Shown: one piece after another, positions 1-5,700 of the stretch
How the letters are laid out: each line of letters opens with the position of its first letter
Position numbering within the stretch: the stretch's first letter is position 1
DNA from: Candidatus Dormiibacterota bacterium
GTDB lineage: Bacteria > Chloroflexota > Dormibacteria > UBA8260
Length of the DNA stretch: 5,700 nt
Assembly (NCBI GenBank): GCA_955652545.1
Contig: CATPCA010000275.1
Location: forward strand, 1-5,700
Direction: 5' to 3'
Translations under genes and position numbers: made by a program
The notes under the pieces: model-generated
Seen by the model: the letters and a program-made list of their open reading frames with translations, nothing else
Databases searched by the model: none
Told to the model about the DNA's origin: nothing

Positions 1-1218
1 ACGCTAGAGGCCACCCCCACCGCCACCAGCCTCACCGCCGCCACCGCCGCCGCCGCCGCCGCGGCCGAGCGGAACTCGTGCGACGGAGACGGCGACGTCG
101 AGGGTTCCGAGGAGACCACCTTCGGGTCGTGCGTCGCCGCAGCGCCCGTGTACCTCGCGTCGGACAACGTCACGGTCACCGCCAGCGCCCAGACAGCGGC
201 GTACGTCAAGGTGGTGGTCTCCGACGCCAGCCCCAACGGCTTTGCCGCGCTCAGCGCCGGCGGGCACAGCATCACCGAGAGTGTCACCTCCGAGGCGGCG
301 GTGACCAGCAGCACCGTGCGCGGCAACGGCAACGACGTCAACTGCGAGGTCTGCGTCCTCGGCAACGTCAGCTTCGGTTCGAAGACAACGGACATCACCG
401 CAGCCGGCGGCAACGTGGTCATCGACGGCATCGTCACGGGCTGCTGCGCCGCAAGTTTCGTCACCGCAAGCTCCCCGCACACCATCGACGTCCAGGGCAC
501 GACGGCGGGCTTCCCCGGCGGGTTCTGCTCCAACAATGCGGCGCCGTACCCTCCAACCGGCGCCTGCACGGTCGCCCCTGTGTTGACCACCGGTGCGTTC
601 GTTGACCCGGGGCTGCCCGCGCCGGTGACCACCGGGCTCACCGTGCAGCCCGCATGGGTTGGCGCGGGCACGATCAACCCCGGCATCTACCCCTCGATCA
701 CCAGTGGCGGCGGTGGTACCACCCTGACCCTGAACGCCGGCGTGTACGTCATCACCGGCGCGACTGGTTTCGTGATCGCGGGTGGCACCATCGCCGCCAC
801 GGCCGGGGTCACCCTCTACTTCGCCTGCGCGGCGTTCCCGACCCCGTGCATCACGGGCCAGGTCGGCGCCGGGTTCAGCCTCGGCGTGACCGGCTCCACG
901 CTCAACCTGACAGCGCCGACCGGTGGACCGCAGAACAACCTGGCGGTGTACTTCGATCCCAAGAATGCCGCGGTCTTCTCGGCGGCCACCACCAACTTCT
1001 ACGGCAACATCAGCGGCGCCATGTACATGCCCGCAGGCAGCCTCACCTTCAACGCCAAGGGCGGCGCGGTCATGGGCTCGCCGCTGATCGTCAACACGAT
1101 CAGCATCACCGGCACCGGTTCGACCCTGGGAAAGCTGACCGGTAGCCTGCACGTGGGCGGCAACAACTGGGCGCCTGGTGGCCTGTTCTGCCTCACCACG
1201 CCGCCGTGCCGAACGTAA
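1..1218 (+). CDS. TadG-like Flp pilus-assembly/surface protein, 5' truncated by the window edge
   Basis: The reading frame is open from base 1 to the TAA at 1216-1218 (405 codons visible), so the true start lies upstream. The GTG at 148 is an internal valine, not a start. The visible part begins with an Ala-rich helix-like stretch (residues 13-22), as seen just after the membrane segment of TadG-like proteins. A long Gly/Thr/Ser/Asn-rich region follows, poor in charged residues and suggestive of beta-rich extracytoplasmic structure. Residues about 226-275 carry the pattern NPGIY, then LNAGVYVITG, then GVTLYF. Residues about 314-345 carry LAVYFDP and GAMYMPAG. I recall this arrangement from C-terminal domains of TadG-like proteins (DUF7305-like). 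There are 12 cysteines, including NCEVC, a CC pair and a C-terminal CLTTPPC, which could form disulfides outside the cell. It overlaps the next tadE-like gene by 13 bp, which supports a Tad role. The family call is inference, because the diagnostic N-terminal Tad motif is outside the window. Confidence 0.72.
   Translation, partial: TLEATPTATSLTAATAAAAAAAERNSCDGDGDVEGSEETTFGSCVAAAPVYLASDNVTVTASAQTAAYVKVVVSDASPNGFAALSAGGHSITESVTSEAAVTSSTVRGNGNDVNCEVCVLGNVSFGSKTTDITAAGGNVVIDGIVTGCCAASFVTASSPHTIDVQGTTAGFPGGFCSNNAAPYPPTGACTVAPVLTTGAFVDPGLPAPVTTGLTVQPAWVGAGTINPGIYPSITSGGGGTTLTLNAGVYVITGATGFVIAGGTIAATAGVTLYFACAAFPTPCITGQVGAGFSLGVTGSTLNLTAPTGGPQNNLAVYFDPKNAAVFSAATTNFYGNISGAMYMPAGSLTFNAKGGAVMGSPLIVNTISITGTGSTLGKLTGSLHVGGNNWAPGGLFCLTTPPCRT
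46..66 (+). repeat. GCC-type triplet run encoding seven alanines
   Basis: Five GCC codons, one GCG and one GCC stand in a row in the frame of the TadG-like gene and encode Ala16-Ala22 of the visible part. Two more GCC codons lie just upstream, interrupted by one ACC. The run is in frame, so gain or loss of a unit would change the alanine count without breaking the frame. Confidence 0.7.
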
Positions 1219-1754
1219 ACAGGCGCCGGCGCCGCGCGCGGCAGCGGGGCCAGGCGATGGTCGAGCTGGCGCTCCTCGCGCCGCTGCTGTTCATCCTGGC
1301 GATCGGCATCGTCGACTTCAGTGGCTACCTGCAGGCGCAGCAGAACATGATCACCATCACCCGCAGCGGAGCACGGTATGCAGCCGTGAATCCCAACGTT
1401 GCCCACCTGAGCACTTCGGACACTGCTCCCGCGACCACCGTCCAGGGTGTGATGCAGGCTGAGGCAGGGACGAGCTACACACTCCCCAACAGCGACGTCG
1501 TCATCGACTACTACGACAACTCGGCGGCGTCCCCGGGCACGCTCTGCGGCGAGTACACGCACGCGCTCGGATACGTTGCCAAGAACAGCTACGCCGCCAA
1601 CGGCAGCAACTGTCTCCAGCAGCCCAACCAAGCCTCACGGCTGCTCGAGGTGACGGTCACCTACTCGTACGTGTCGATCTTCCCGCTGCTGGCGATGTTC
1701 AACCTCCCGGTGACGGTGACGGAATCGTGCTGGATGCTGGAGCTGCCCTCGTGA
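1206..1754 (+). CDS. tadE: TadE-like pseudopilin / pilus assembly protein (first copy)
   Basis: This 182-residue protein has the layout of the TadE family (PF07811). An Arg-rich cytoplasmic N-terminus (R6-R14) is followed by G15-QAMVE20, a hydrophobic segment at about 21-40 and then the RSGARYAAVNP stretch typical of TadE. G15 followed by Glu five residues later fits the type IV prepilin cleavage pattern (G at -1, E at +5). In better studied Tad systems TadE and TadF are cut this way by the TadV peptidase. The C-terminal domain, predicted to be outside the membrane, has three cysteines (C114, C136, C175) and ends in a VTVTYSYVSIFPLL...LPVTVTESCWM pattern common in the family. The GTG at 1206 is chosen because it keeps the basic N-terminus; the ATG at 1257 falls inside the motif. 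No clear ribosome binding site is visible. The start lies 13 bp inside the preceding gene, so translation is probably coupled. Confidence 0.88.
   Translation: MPNVNRRRRRARQRGQAMVELALLAPLLFILAIGIVDFSGYLQAQQNMITITRSGARYAAVNPNVAHLSTSDTAPATTVQGVMQAEAGTSYTLPNSDVVIDYYDNSAASPGTLCGEYTHALGYVAKNSYAANGSNCLQQPNQASRLLEVTVTYSYVSIFPLLAMFNLPVTVTESCWMLELPS
1739..1742 (+). promoter_or_regulatory. Ribosome binding site that decides the second tadE-like start
   Basis: GGAG lies eight bases before the GTG at 1751, inside the end of the upstream gene. The ATG at 1727 has no comparable site. This supports the later start and a coupled stop/start junction. Confidence 0.55.
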
Positions 1755-2248
1755 GCCCGCGACGGCGCTCGCGGTCGCGGGGTCAGACCACCGCCGAGTT
1801 CGCCATGGTGCTTCCCGTGCTGCTGCTGCTCCTCTTCGGCAGCATCGACTTCGGTGGTTACTTCGGCACCAGGATGTCGGTGCAGAACGCGGTCAGGGCG
1901 GGGGTCGCCTACGCGGTCGTCAACCCCACCAGCTGGTCGGGTTCCACCTCCATCGCCACCGTCACTGAGCACGCGTCAGCGTTCGGCTCGCTGCACGACG
2001 CCGACATCACCATCGGCTACTACCTGCTCAGCGTCAGCCTGACGTCGCCCTGCGGGCAATGGACCTCGGCGGGCGGGATGGTCTACTACACCATCGCCGG
2101 AACCACCTACACCAAGGCCACCTGCGTGGTGGCCAACAGCACGCTGATCAAGGTCACGGCGGTCTACACGTACAGCCCGCTGACCCCGACCCCGAAGCTG
2201 CCGGTGGCCACCACCACCGCCGTGGCGACGCTCCTCGAAGAGCAGTAA
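1751..2248 (+). CDS. TadE/TadF-like pseudopilin (second copy)
   Basis: This is a second TadE-family protein, 165 residues from the chosen start. Arginines at R4-R10 precede G11-QTTAE16-F, again with G at -1 and E at +5 for prepilin peptidase. A hydrophobic segment at about 17-37 (AMVLPVLLLLLFGSIDFGGYF) follows, then the NAVRAGVAYAVVNP stretch. The C-terminal domain is Ser/Thr-rich with two cysteines (C101, C125), and its end (IKVTAVYTYSP...LPVATTTAVATLLEE) resembles the end of the first copy. The GTG at 1751 is preferred to the in-frame ATG at 1727: it overlaps the upstream TGA in a GTGA junction, has GGAG eight bases upstream, and gives the usual short basic N-terminus. The gene sits in the slot usually held by tadF or a second tadE. 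Which of these names is right cannot be settled here. Confidence 0.87.
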   Translation: MSPRRRSRSRGQTTAEFAMVLPVLLLLLFGSIDFGGYFGTRMSVQNAVRAGVAYAVVNPTSWSGSTSIATVTEHASAFGSLHDADITIGYYLLSVSLTSPCGQWTSAGGMVYYTIAGTTYTKATCVVANSTLIKVTAVYTYSPLTPTPKLPVATTTAVATLLEEQ

Positions 2249-2273
2249 CACGGCCGCGGACCCGTCCGACGGA

Positions 2274-2327
2274 CTTCTGCGGCGGAGACGGGGCAATGGA
2301 CGTCCGGTCCCGTCCCTGCCGCAGAGG
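2274..2327 (+). terminator. Long imperfect hairpin, candidate terminator or attenuator
   Basis: Positions 2274-2294 pair with 2307-2327 in one 21-position stem. There are 17 Watson-Crick pairs, three G-T wobbles (2275/2326, 2284/2317, 2293/2308) and one A-C mismatch (2286/2315). The uninterrupted Watson-Crick core is 2276-2283 with 2318-2325. The loop of about 12 bases contains the palindrome GGACGTCC. No T-tract follows, so this is not a classic rho-independent terminator, but actinobacterial terminators often lack one. It begins 26 bp after the second tadE-like gene and ends 104 bp before cpaB. It could end or reduce transcription between the two gene blocks, or stabilise or process the mRNA. 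The fold was paired by hand without an energy calculation. Confidence 0.5.
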
Positions 2328-2329
2328 CT

Positions 2330-2343
2330 TGACAAAGATGTCA
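2330..2343. promoter_or_regulatory. TGACA-N4-TGTCA inverted repeat, with a possible -35 element
   Basis: TGACA (2330-2334) and TGTCA (2339-2343) form a perfect 5-bp inverted repeat with a 4-base spacer, which could be an operator half-site pair. The same bases give TTGACA at 2329-2334, identical to a consensus -35 box, directly after the hairpin. No TANNNT-like -10 sits 16-19 bp downstream, so a sigma-70-type promoter is not established. The location, about 90 bp before cpaB, is suitable for a promoter or operator of the cpaB-tadB-tadC block. Confidence 0.3.
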
Positions 2344-2413
2344 CGCGGGTCGCACGCCGGAGCGCGGGTGGCGACACTTCAGGGCAGGTGAGCGGTCAAC
2401 CGGCCGCGCCTGC

Positions 2414-2419
2414 GGGAGG
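2414..2419 (+). promoter_or_regulatory. Ribosome binding site of cpaB
   Basis: GGGAGG is a strong Shine-Dalgarno match 12 bases before the ATG at 2432. The spacing is somewhat long, but it is the only good match near this start, and the ATG opens directly into a basic N-terminus and membrane anchor. Confidence 0.5.
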
Positions 2420-2431
2420 CTGACAGAGCAG

Positions 2432-3202
2432 ATGGCGAAAGGAACCAATCGCCGACGGATCATGATCGCGGTGGTCGCCGGGTTGATCGCCGTGGGTGCC
2501 TTTGCGCTCGTCTTCACCCAGCTCACCCCCGCCAAAGTCGGGACGCCCGGGCCGGCGGTGACGAACACCTCCAAGGCAGCGGTCGCGCTCGTCGACATCA
2601 ATGTCGGTGACCAGCTGTCGGCAGCCAACGTGGCGGTGGCCGACTACCCGGCCGCAGCCCTTCCGGCGGCTGGGCTGTACTACGCCGACGCCAGGCCGCT
2701 GATCGCCGCAGGCTGGTACTCCACCGTCAAGCTCCCCCGCGGCCAGCTGGTGCTCGCGACCCAACTCTCCCAGGTGCTGGTGCCGCAGAAGCTGCCGCCG
2801 GTGCAACTGACCGATGGCAGCGTGGCGATGTCGGTGCCCTACGACGAGAGCAAGGACGCCGCCGGTTTCATCCAGCAGGACGACTTCGTCGACATCCTCG
2901 TCGACGACCCCTCCTCCAAGAGCGTTCACTTTGCCTTCCAGGGTGTGCACGTTCTCCGGGTCGGCGACCGCGCATCACAACCGGTCGGTGCCTCCCCGGT
3001 GGCCGCCGGAGCGGCACCGCTCGCGGCCACCGTGTTGCTGATCGAGCTCCCCCGCCAGCAGGCGGCGGCGCTAGCGTACGCGATCGACCAGGGCTTCGCG
3101 ATTCGCTACCTGATCCGCCCGCACGACCAGCAGACTCAGCTGAGCCTGCCGAACAGCGGCCCGGTCGGTCAGAACAACTGGCTGAGCGTCATCAGCAGCT
3201 GA
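2432..3202 (+). CDS. cpaB: CpaB/RcpC-like Flp pilus assembly protein with SAF domain
   Basis: This 256-residue protein has a basic N-terminus (NRRR, 6-9) and one membrane anchor at about 10-29, with the rest predicted outside the cytoplasmic membrane. A SAF-type domain (about 48-112) starts with KAAVALVDINVGDQLSAANV and ends with LPRGQLVLATQLSQ, matching the usual 'dI..Gd.l...nv' and 'G..l...ql' ends. An RcpC/CpaB domain (about 129-230) has SVAMSVPYDESKDAAGFIQQDDFVDIL, where family members usually read PGD-x-VDV; here the Gly is replaced (QQDDFVDI). It ends in the IELPRQQAAALAYAIDQGFAIRYLIRP strand-helix pattern. In Gram-negative Tad systems RcpC/CpaB works with the outer-membrane secretin. 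A Gram-positive-type cell has none, so its role here may be in pilus passage through the wall, which is inference. It is the first gene of the cpaB-tadB-tadC block, with a clear upstream ribosome binding site. Confidence 0.87.
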   Translation: MAKGTNRRRIMIAVVAGLIAVGAFALVFTQLTPAKVGTPGPAVTNTSKAAVALVDINVGDQLSAANVAVADYPAAALPAAGLYYADARPLIAAGWYSTVKLPRGQLVLATQLSQVLVPQKLPPVQLTDGSVAMSVPYDESKDAAGFIQQDDFVDILVDDPSSKSVHFAFQGVHVLRVGDRASQPVGASPVAAGAAPLAATVLLIELPRQQAAALAYAIDQGFAIRYLIRPHDQQTQLSLPNSGPVGQNNWLSVISS

Positions 3203-3218
3203 TCCGGCCGCACCTGAC

Positions 3219-4187
3219 GTGAACACCGCGCCACTCCTGCTGGCCGCCGTCGGCGCCGTCGCGATCTTCATCGCCATCTTCGTGGCGCTCGTCCCGGGTC
3301 GAGACGGCGGTGGGCTGTCGCGGCTCAACGAACCAGAGCCGGAGCGGCCGGAGGTGCCGGGACTCGAGCCGGGGGCTGACGCCGTCCGTGTGCTCCGCGC
3401 CCGACTGCAGGCAGCGGTTGGCGCGCGCATCGAGAAGTCGAAGGGCGGCTCGAAGATGGCCAACAAGCTCGCCCGCGCCGACATCCGGCTGCGGCCCGCC
3501 GAATGGATGCTGGCGTCGACGGGTGTCTCGGCGATCGTCGGTGTGCTGGTGGCGCTGCGTTTCGGCAGCTTGATCCTGGTGCCGGTGGGCTTCATCGTCG
3601 GCTGGGTGGGGTGCGGCCTCTTCCTGCGCTTCCGACAGTCGAAGCGACGCAAGGCATTCGATCAACAGCTCGGGCCGGCCATCCTGTCGATCAGTGGCGG
3701 CCTCAAGGCCGGGTACACGTTCGGCCAGGCGGTGGACCTCGTCTCGAAGAATGCGCAGCCGCCGATGGGGCCCGAGCTGGCGCGCATCACGCGTGAGCAG
3801 CAGCTCGGCGTGCCGCTCGTCGAGGCGCTGTCGCGGATGGTGAGTCGCAACGACTCCGAGGACATGCGGCTGATGCTCACCGCCGTCCAGATCCAGCAGC
3901 AGGTCGGCGGCAACCTCGCCGAGATCCTCGACACCATCGAGTTCACCATCCGCGAGCGCATCCGCATCAAGGGCGAGATCAAGACCATCACCAGCCAGGC
4001 GCGGGTTTCCGGGTACATCCTCATCGCGCTGCCGTTCGCACTGGGCGGGATCCTCAGCCTGCTGGCACCCTCCTACTTCACCCCGATGCTCCACCAGACC
4101 ATCGGCCAGATCATGCTCGGCATCGGCGTCTTCTTCCTGATCTGCGGGTACGGGATCATCCGCAAGATCGTGAACATCCGCGTATGA
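3219..4187 (+). CDS. tadB: TadB-like inner-membrane platform protein (type II secretion F domain)
   Basis: This 322-residue protein has a membrane segment at about 4-24, a Pro/Glu-rich cytoplasmic linker (about 36-55), two membrane segments at about 97-113 and 116-137, a GspF/T2SSF domain (PF00482) from about 148 to 275, and C-terminal membrane segments at about 266-283 and 298-314. The T2SSF domain carries typical TadB text: LGPAILSISGGLKAGYTFGQAVDLV, then QIQQQVGGNLAEILDTIEFTIRERIRIKGEIKTITSQARVSGYIL. TadB pairs with TadC to form the platform that the TadA ATPase is thought to work on during pilus extension. The GTG start lies 16 bp after cpaB with no strong ribosome binding site. It is kept because it begins directly with a membrane segment, as in the family. 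The stop overlaps the tadC start (ATGA). No ATPase gene precedes it here. Confidence 0.94.
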   Translation: MNTAPLLLAAVGAVAIFIAIFVALVPGRDGGGLSRLNEPEPERPEVPGLEPGADAVRVLRARLQAAVGARIEKSKGGSKMANKLARADIRLRPAEWMLASTGVSAIVGVLVALRFGSLILVPVGFIVGWVGCGLFLRFRQSKRRKAFDQQLGPAILSISGGLKAGYTFGQAVDLVSKNAQPPMGPELARITREQQLGVPLVEALSRMVSRNDSEDMRLMLTAVQIQQQVGGNLAEILDTIEFTIRERIRIKGEIKTITSQARVSGYILIALPFALGGILSLLAPSYFTPMLHQTIGQIMLGIGVFFLICGYGIIRKIVNIRV

Positions 4188-5107
4188 GCGTCTCGATGCT
4201 CGCCGCCGCGCTCGCCATCGGCATCGCGACGACCATCGTGGTGATGGTGTTGATGCCGCAGGCCGAAGGCGAGACCGTGCTCGAGCAACGGCTCGGCAAG
4301 TTCGGCCCCATCGACTTCTCACCGCTGATGGACCCCGACGAGGTGGAGTTGCAGCGTCCGCTCCGCGACCGGATCATCGCGCCGTTCATCCAGGGCATCG
4401 GCCGCTTCATGGCCGGGCGCACCAAGTCGGCTCAGCTCGATGCGCTGCGACTCAAGCTGATCCAGGCCGGGTCACGCCAGCGCGCTGAGACGCTGCTGGC
4501 GACGCGCGTGATCCTCCTGCCCGTGGGCGTCGGCGTCGGCCTCGGGTTGGTCCAGCTGCTCACCCTCACCCCGCCGCTGGCCATCCTGGCGCCGATCGCG
4601 CTGGGTTTCATGGGCTACATGTATCCGACGTCCGCGCTGACCGGGAAGATCAAGAAGCGCACCAGGGAGATCCGATCCGCTCTGCCGGGAACGCTCGACC
4701 TGCTCACCATCAGCATGGAGGCCGGGCTCTCGCTGGACATGGCGATCATGAAGGTCAGCGAGTCGGACGAGTCCATCCTCGGCGCCGAGTTCCAGAAGGT
4801 GCTCAACGAAGTGCGGCTTGGCCGGCCCCGCTCCGACGCGCTGGTTGGCATGGGTGACCGCAACGCGGTCGAGGAACTGAGCGCGTTCGTCCGCGCGGTG
4901 GTGCAGGCCGAGCCATTGGGAATCAGCATCACCAACGTCCTGCGCATCCAGTCCGAGGAACTGCGCCGGCTACGCAAGCAGCGGGCGGAGAATGCGGGGC
5001 ACCGTGCTCCGGTGCTGATGCTGCTGCCGATGATGGGGTGCATCTTCCCGTGCATCTTCGTCTGTCTGCTCGGTCCGGCCGTTCTCACCATCATCGGCGG
5101 CAAATAG
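4184..5107 (+). CDS. tadC: TadC-like inner-membrane platform protein (type II secretion F domain)
   Basis: This 307-residue protein has an N-terminal membrane segment at about 2-24, a cytoplasmic region, two membrane segments at about 107-148, a T2SSF domain (PF00482) from about 166, and a final hydrophobic region at about 276-303. Highly typical TadC stretches are LPGTLDLLTISMEAGLSLDMAIMKV (from 167), then VRAVVQAEPLGISITNVLRIQSEELRRLRKQRAE, and APVLMLLPMMGCIFPCIFVCLLGPA near the end. It is the partner of TadB in the Tad membrane platform. Its ATG overlaps the tadB stop in an ATGA junction, and no clear ribosome binding site is seen, so translational coupling is likely and would keep the two proteins at similar amounts. 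It is the last gene of the visible Tad block; the next gene is unrelated. Confidence 0.95.
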   Translation: MSVSMLAAALAIGIATTIVVMVLMPQAEGETVLEQRLGKFGPIDFSPLMDPDEVELQRPLRDRIIAPFIQGIGRFMAGRTKSAQLDALRLKLIQAGSRQRAETLLATRVILLPVGVGVGLGLVQLLTLTPPLAILAPIALGFMGYMYPTSALTGKIKKRTREIRSALPGTLDLLTISMEAGLSLDMAIMKVSESDESILGAEFQKVLNEVRLGRPRSDALVGMGDRNAVEELSAFVRAVVQAEPLGISITNVLRIQSEELRRLRKQRAENAGHRAPVLMLLPMMGCIFPCIFVCLLGPAVLTIIGGK

Positions 5108-5140
5108 GCAACAGCCCGCTGCCCGCGCCGCTCACGGGGT

Positions 5141-5146
5141 TACGCT
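5141..5146 (+). promoter_or_regulatory. Candidate -10 element for a leaderless methyltransferase transcript
   Basis: TACGCT fits the actinobacterial TANNNT -10 pattern and is followed after six bases by the GTG start at 5153. That distance places the transcription start at or next to the start codon. The gap between tadC and this gene is only 45 bp, no clear -35 box is visible, and only a weak GGGG could serve as a ribosome binding site. A leaderless mRNA explains this layout well. Confidence 0.5.
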
Positions 5147-5152
5147 GGCGCG

Positions 5153-5700
5153 GTGAACGAGAAGTCCACGGTGGGCGGTGACTGGGACGCAGTGGCCTAC
5201 GACCGCCTCTCCGACCCGCAACTCGGATGGGGCACGGCGGTCCTGGAGCGGCTGGCACTCCGCGGTGACGAAACAGTGCTCGACGCCGGCTGCGGCAGCG
5301 GCCGCGTCACGCAGAAGCTGCTCGAACGCCTGCCCGGTGGCCGGGTGGTGGCGCTCGACGCATCGTCGACGATGCTCAGCGAGGCACGCCGGCGACTGGG
5401 ACCGGCGGGGGAGAGGGTGGCGTTCGTGCACGCCGACCTGCTCGACCTGACCGCGCAGACACTCGGCGACGACGCAGCCGTCGACGCGGTGTTCTCGACC
5501 GCGACGTTTCATTGGATCCACGACCACGAGAGGCTGTTCGCCAACCTGGCGAGCGTGCTGCGCCCAGGCGGCCGGCTGGTCGCGCAGTGCGGCGGTGCGG
5601 GCAACATCGCGTCGCTGCTCGCGATCGTCCATGGCCTCGGGGTCGAGCGCGCCGGAGTGTGGAACTACGCCTCGCTGCCGGACACGCAGAGGCGGCTCGA
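5153..5700 (+). CDS. Class I SAM-dependent methyltransferase, Tam-like, 3' truncated by the window edge
   Basis: The frame runs from the GTG at 5153 to the window end without a stop (182 complete codons). A Rossmann-fold methyltransferase core is plain. Motif I, VLDAGCGSG (42-50), forms the SAM-binding loop. VVALDASSTML (65-75) supplies the acidic residue at the end of the second strand (D69). VHADLLDL (92-99) follows, then AVFSTATFHWIHDHERLFANLASVLRPGGRLVAQCGGAGN (112-151). The FHWI and LRPGG-LVAQCGG patterns resemble trans-aconitate 2-methyltransferase (Tam) and related actinobacterial methyltransferases. The substrate cannot be told from this, and many Tam-like proteins have other or unknown substrates. 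It is probably cytoplasmic, has no obvious link to the pilus genes and seems to have its own promoter. An N-terminal DWDAVAYDRLSDPQLGWG stretch supports the start chosen. Confidence 0.88.
   Translation, partial: MNEKSTVGGDWDAVAYDRLSDPQLGWGTAVLERLALRGDETVLDAGCGSGRVTQKLLERLPGGRVVALDASSTMLSEARRRLGPAGERVAFVHADLLDLTAQTLGDDAAVDAVFSTATFHWIHDHERLFANLASVLRPGGRLVAQCGGAGNIASLLAIVHGLGVERAGVWNYASLPDTQRRL

Noticed and set aside
148..150. GTG as the start of the first gene
   Set aside because: The same frame is open and protein-like back to base 1 (Ala-rich helix typical of this family position), so the GTG is an internal codon.
4..1152. Long open frame on the - strand opposite the TadG-like gene
   Set aside because: Its predicted protein is dominated by Gly, Arg, Asp and Ala with a poly-Gly end, as expected from the reverse complement of GC-rich codons. 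The + strand frame has recognisable protein patterns and overlaps properly with tadE.
2059..2391. Possible small gene across the end of the second tadE-like gene and the intergenic gap, considered as a missing Flp pilin
   Set aside because: It has no hydrophobic pilin segment or prepilin site, is His/Arg/Gly-rich, and mostly overlaps the supported tadE-like frame.
3192..4322. Long open frame on the - strand opposite tadB
   Set aside because: Low-complexity Arg/His/Asp-rich product with no recognisable domain. It lies opposite a well supported TadB gene and spans the tadB/tadC junction.
5108..5130. Possible terminator after tadC
   Set aside because: Only a 4-bp CAGC/GCTG repeat and competing short pairings are visible, with no stable stem or T-tract.
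5132..5632. Open frame on the - strand opposite the methyltransferase
   Set aside because: The + strand frame carries clear SAM-binding motifs. The antisense product has no recognisable pattern.

Overview
The window looks like chromosomal DNA of a high-GC actinobacterium. Supporting this are strong G/C bias at third codon positions, frequent GTG starts, 4-bp stop/start overlaps and a probable leaderless transcript. The exact lineage cannot be read from this sequence. All genes lie on the + strand.

Positions 1-5107 carry part of a Tad (tight adherence, Flp-type IV pilus) secretion locus. In order these are: the 3' part of a TadG-like exported protein (1-1218), two TadE-family pseudopilin-like membrane proteins (1206-1754 and 1751-2248), a 183-bp intergenic region with a long imperfect hairpin (about 2274-2327) and a small operator-like inverted repeat (2330-2343), a CpaB/RcpC-like SAF-domain protein (2432-3202), and the two inner-membrane platform proteins TadB (3219-4187) and TadC (4184-5107). 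The first three genes overlap one another. cpaB, tadB and tadC form a second tight group with a 16-bp gap and then a 4-bp overlap. The hairpin therefore separates two translational blocks that may be expressed at different levels.

Positions 5153-5700 hold the 5' part of an unrelated class I SAM-dependent methyltransferase, closest in pattern to the trans-aconitate 2-methyltransferase (Tam) group. It probably has its own leaderless promoter.

Together, TadB and TadC would form the membrane platform on which a cytoplasmic ATPase acts. CpaB would sit on the outer face of the membrane, and the TadE/TadG proteins would be minor pilin-like or surface-exposed parts. The ATPase (TadA/CpaF), TadZ, the Flp major pilin and the prepilin peptidase are not in this window. 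In particular, no ATPase lies between cpaB and tadB, where it is often found. I see no mobile element, CRISPR array, tRNA or rRNA, and I do not find a clearly novel system. The best leads are the intergenic hairpin, the missing ATPase and the cysteine-rich TadG-like protein.
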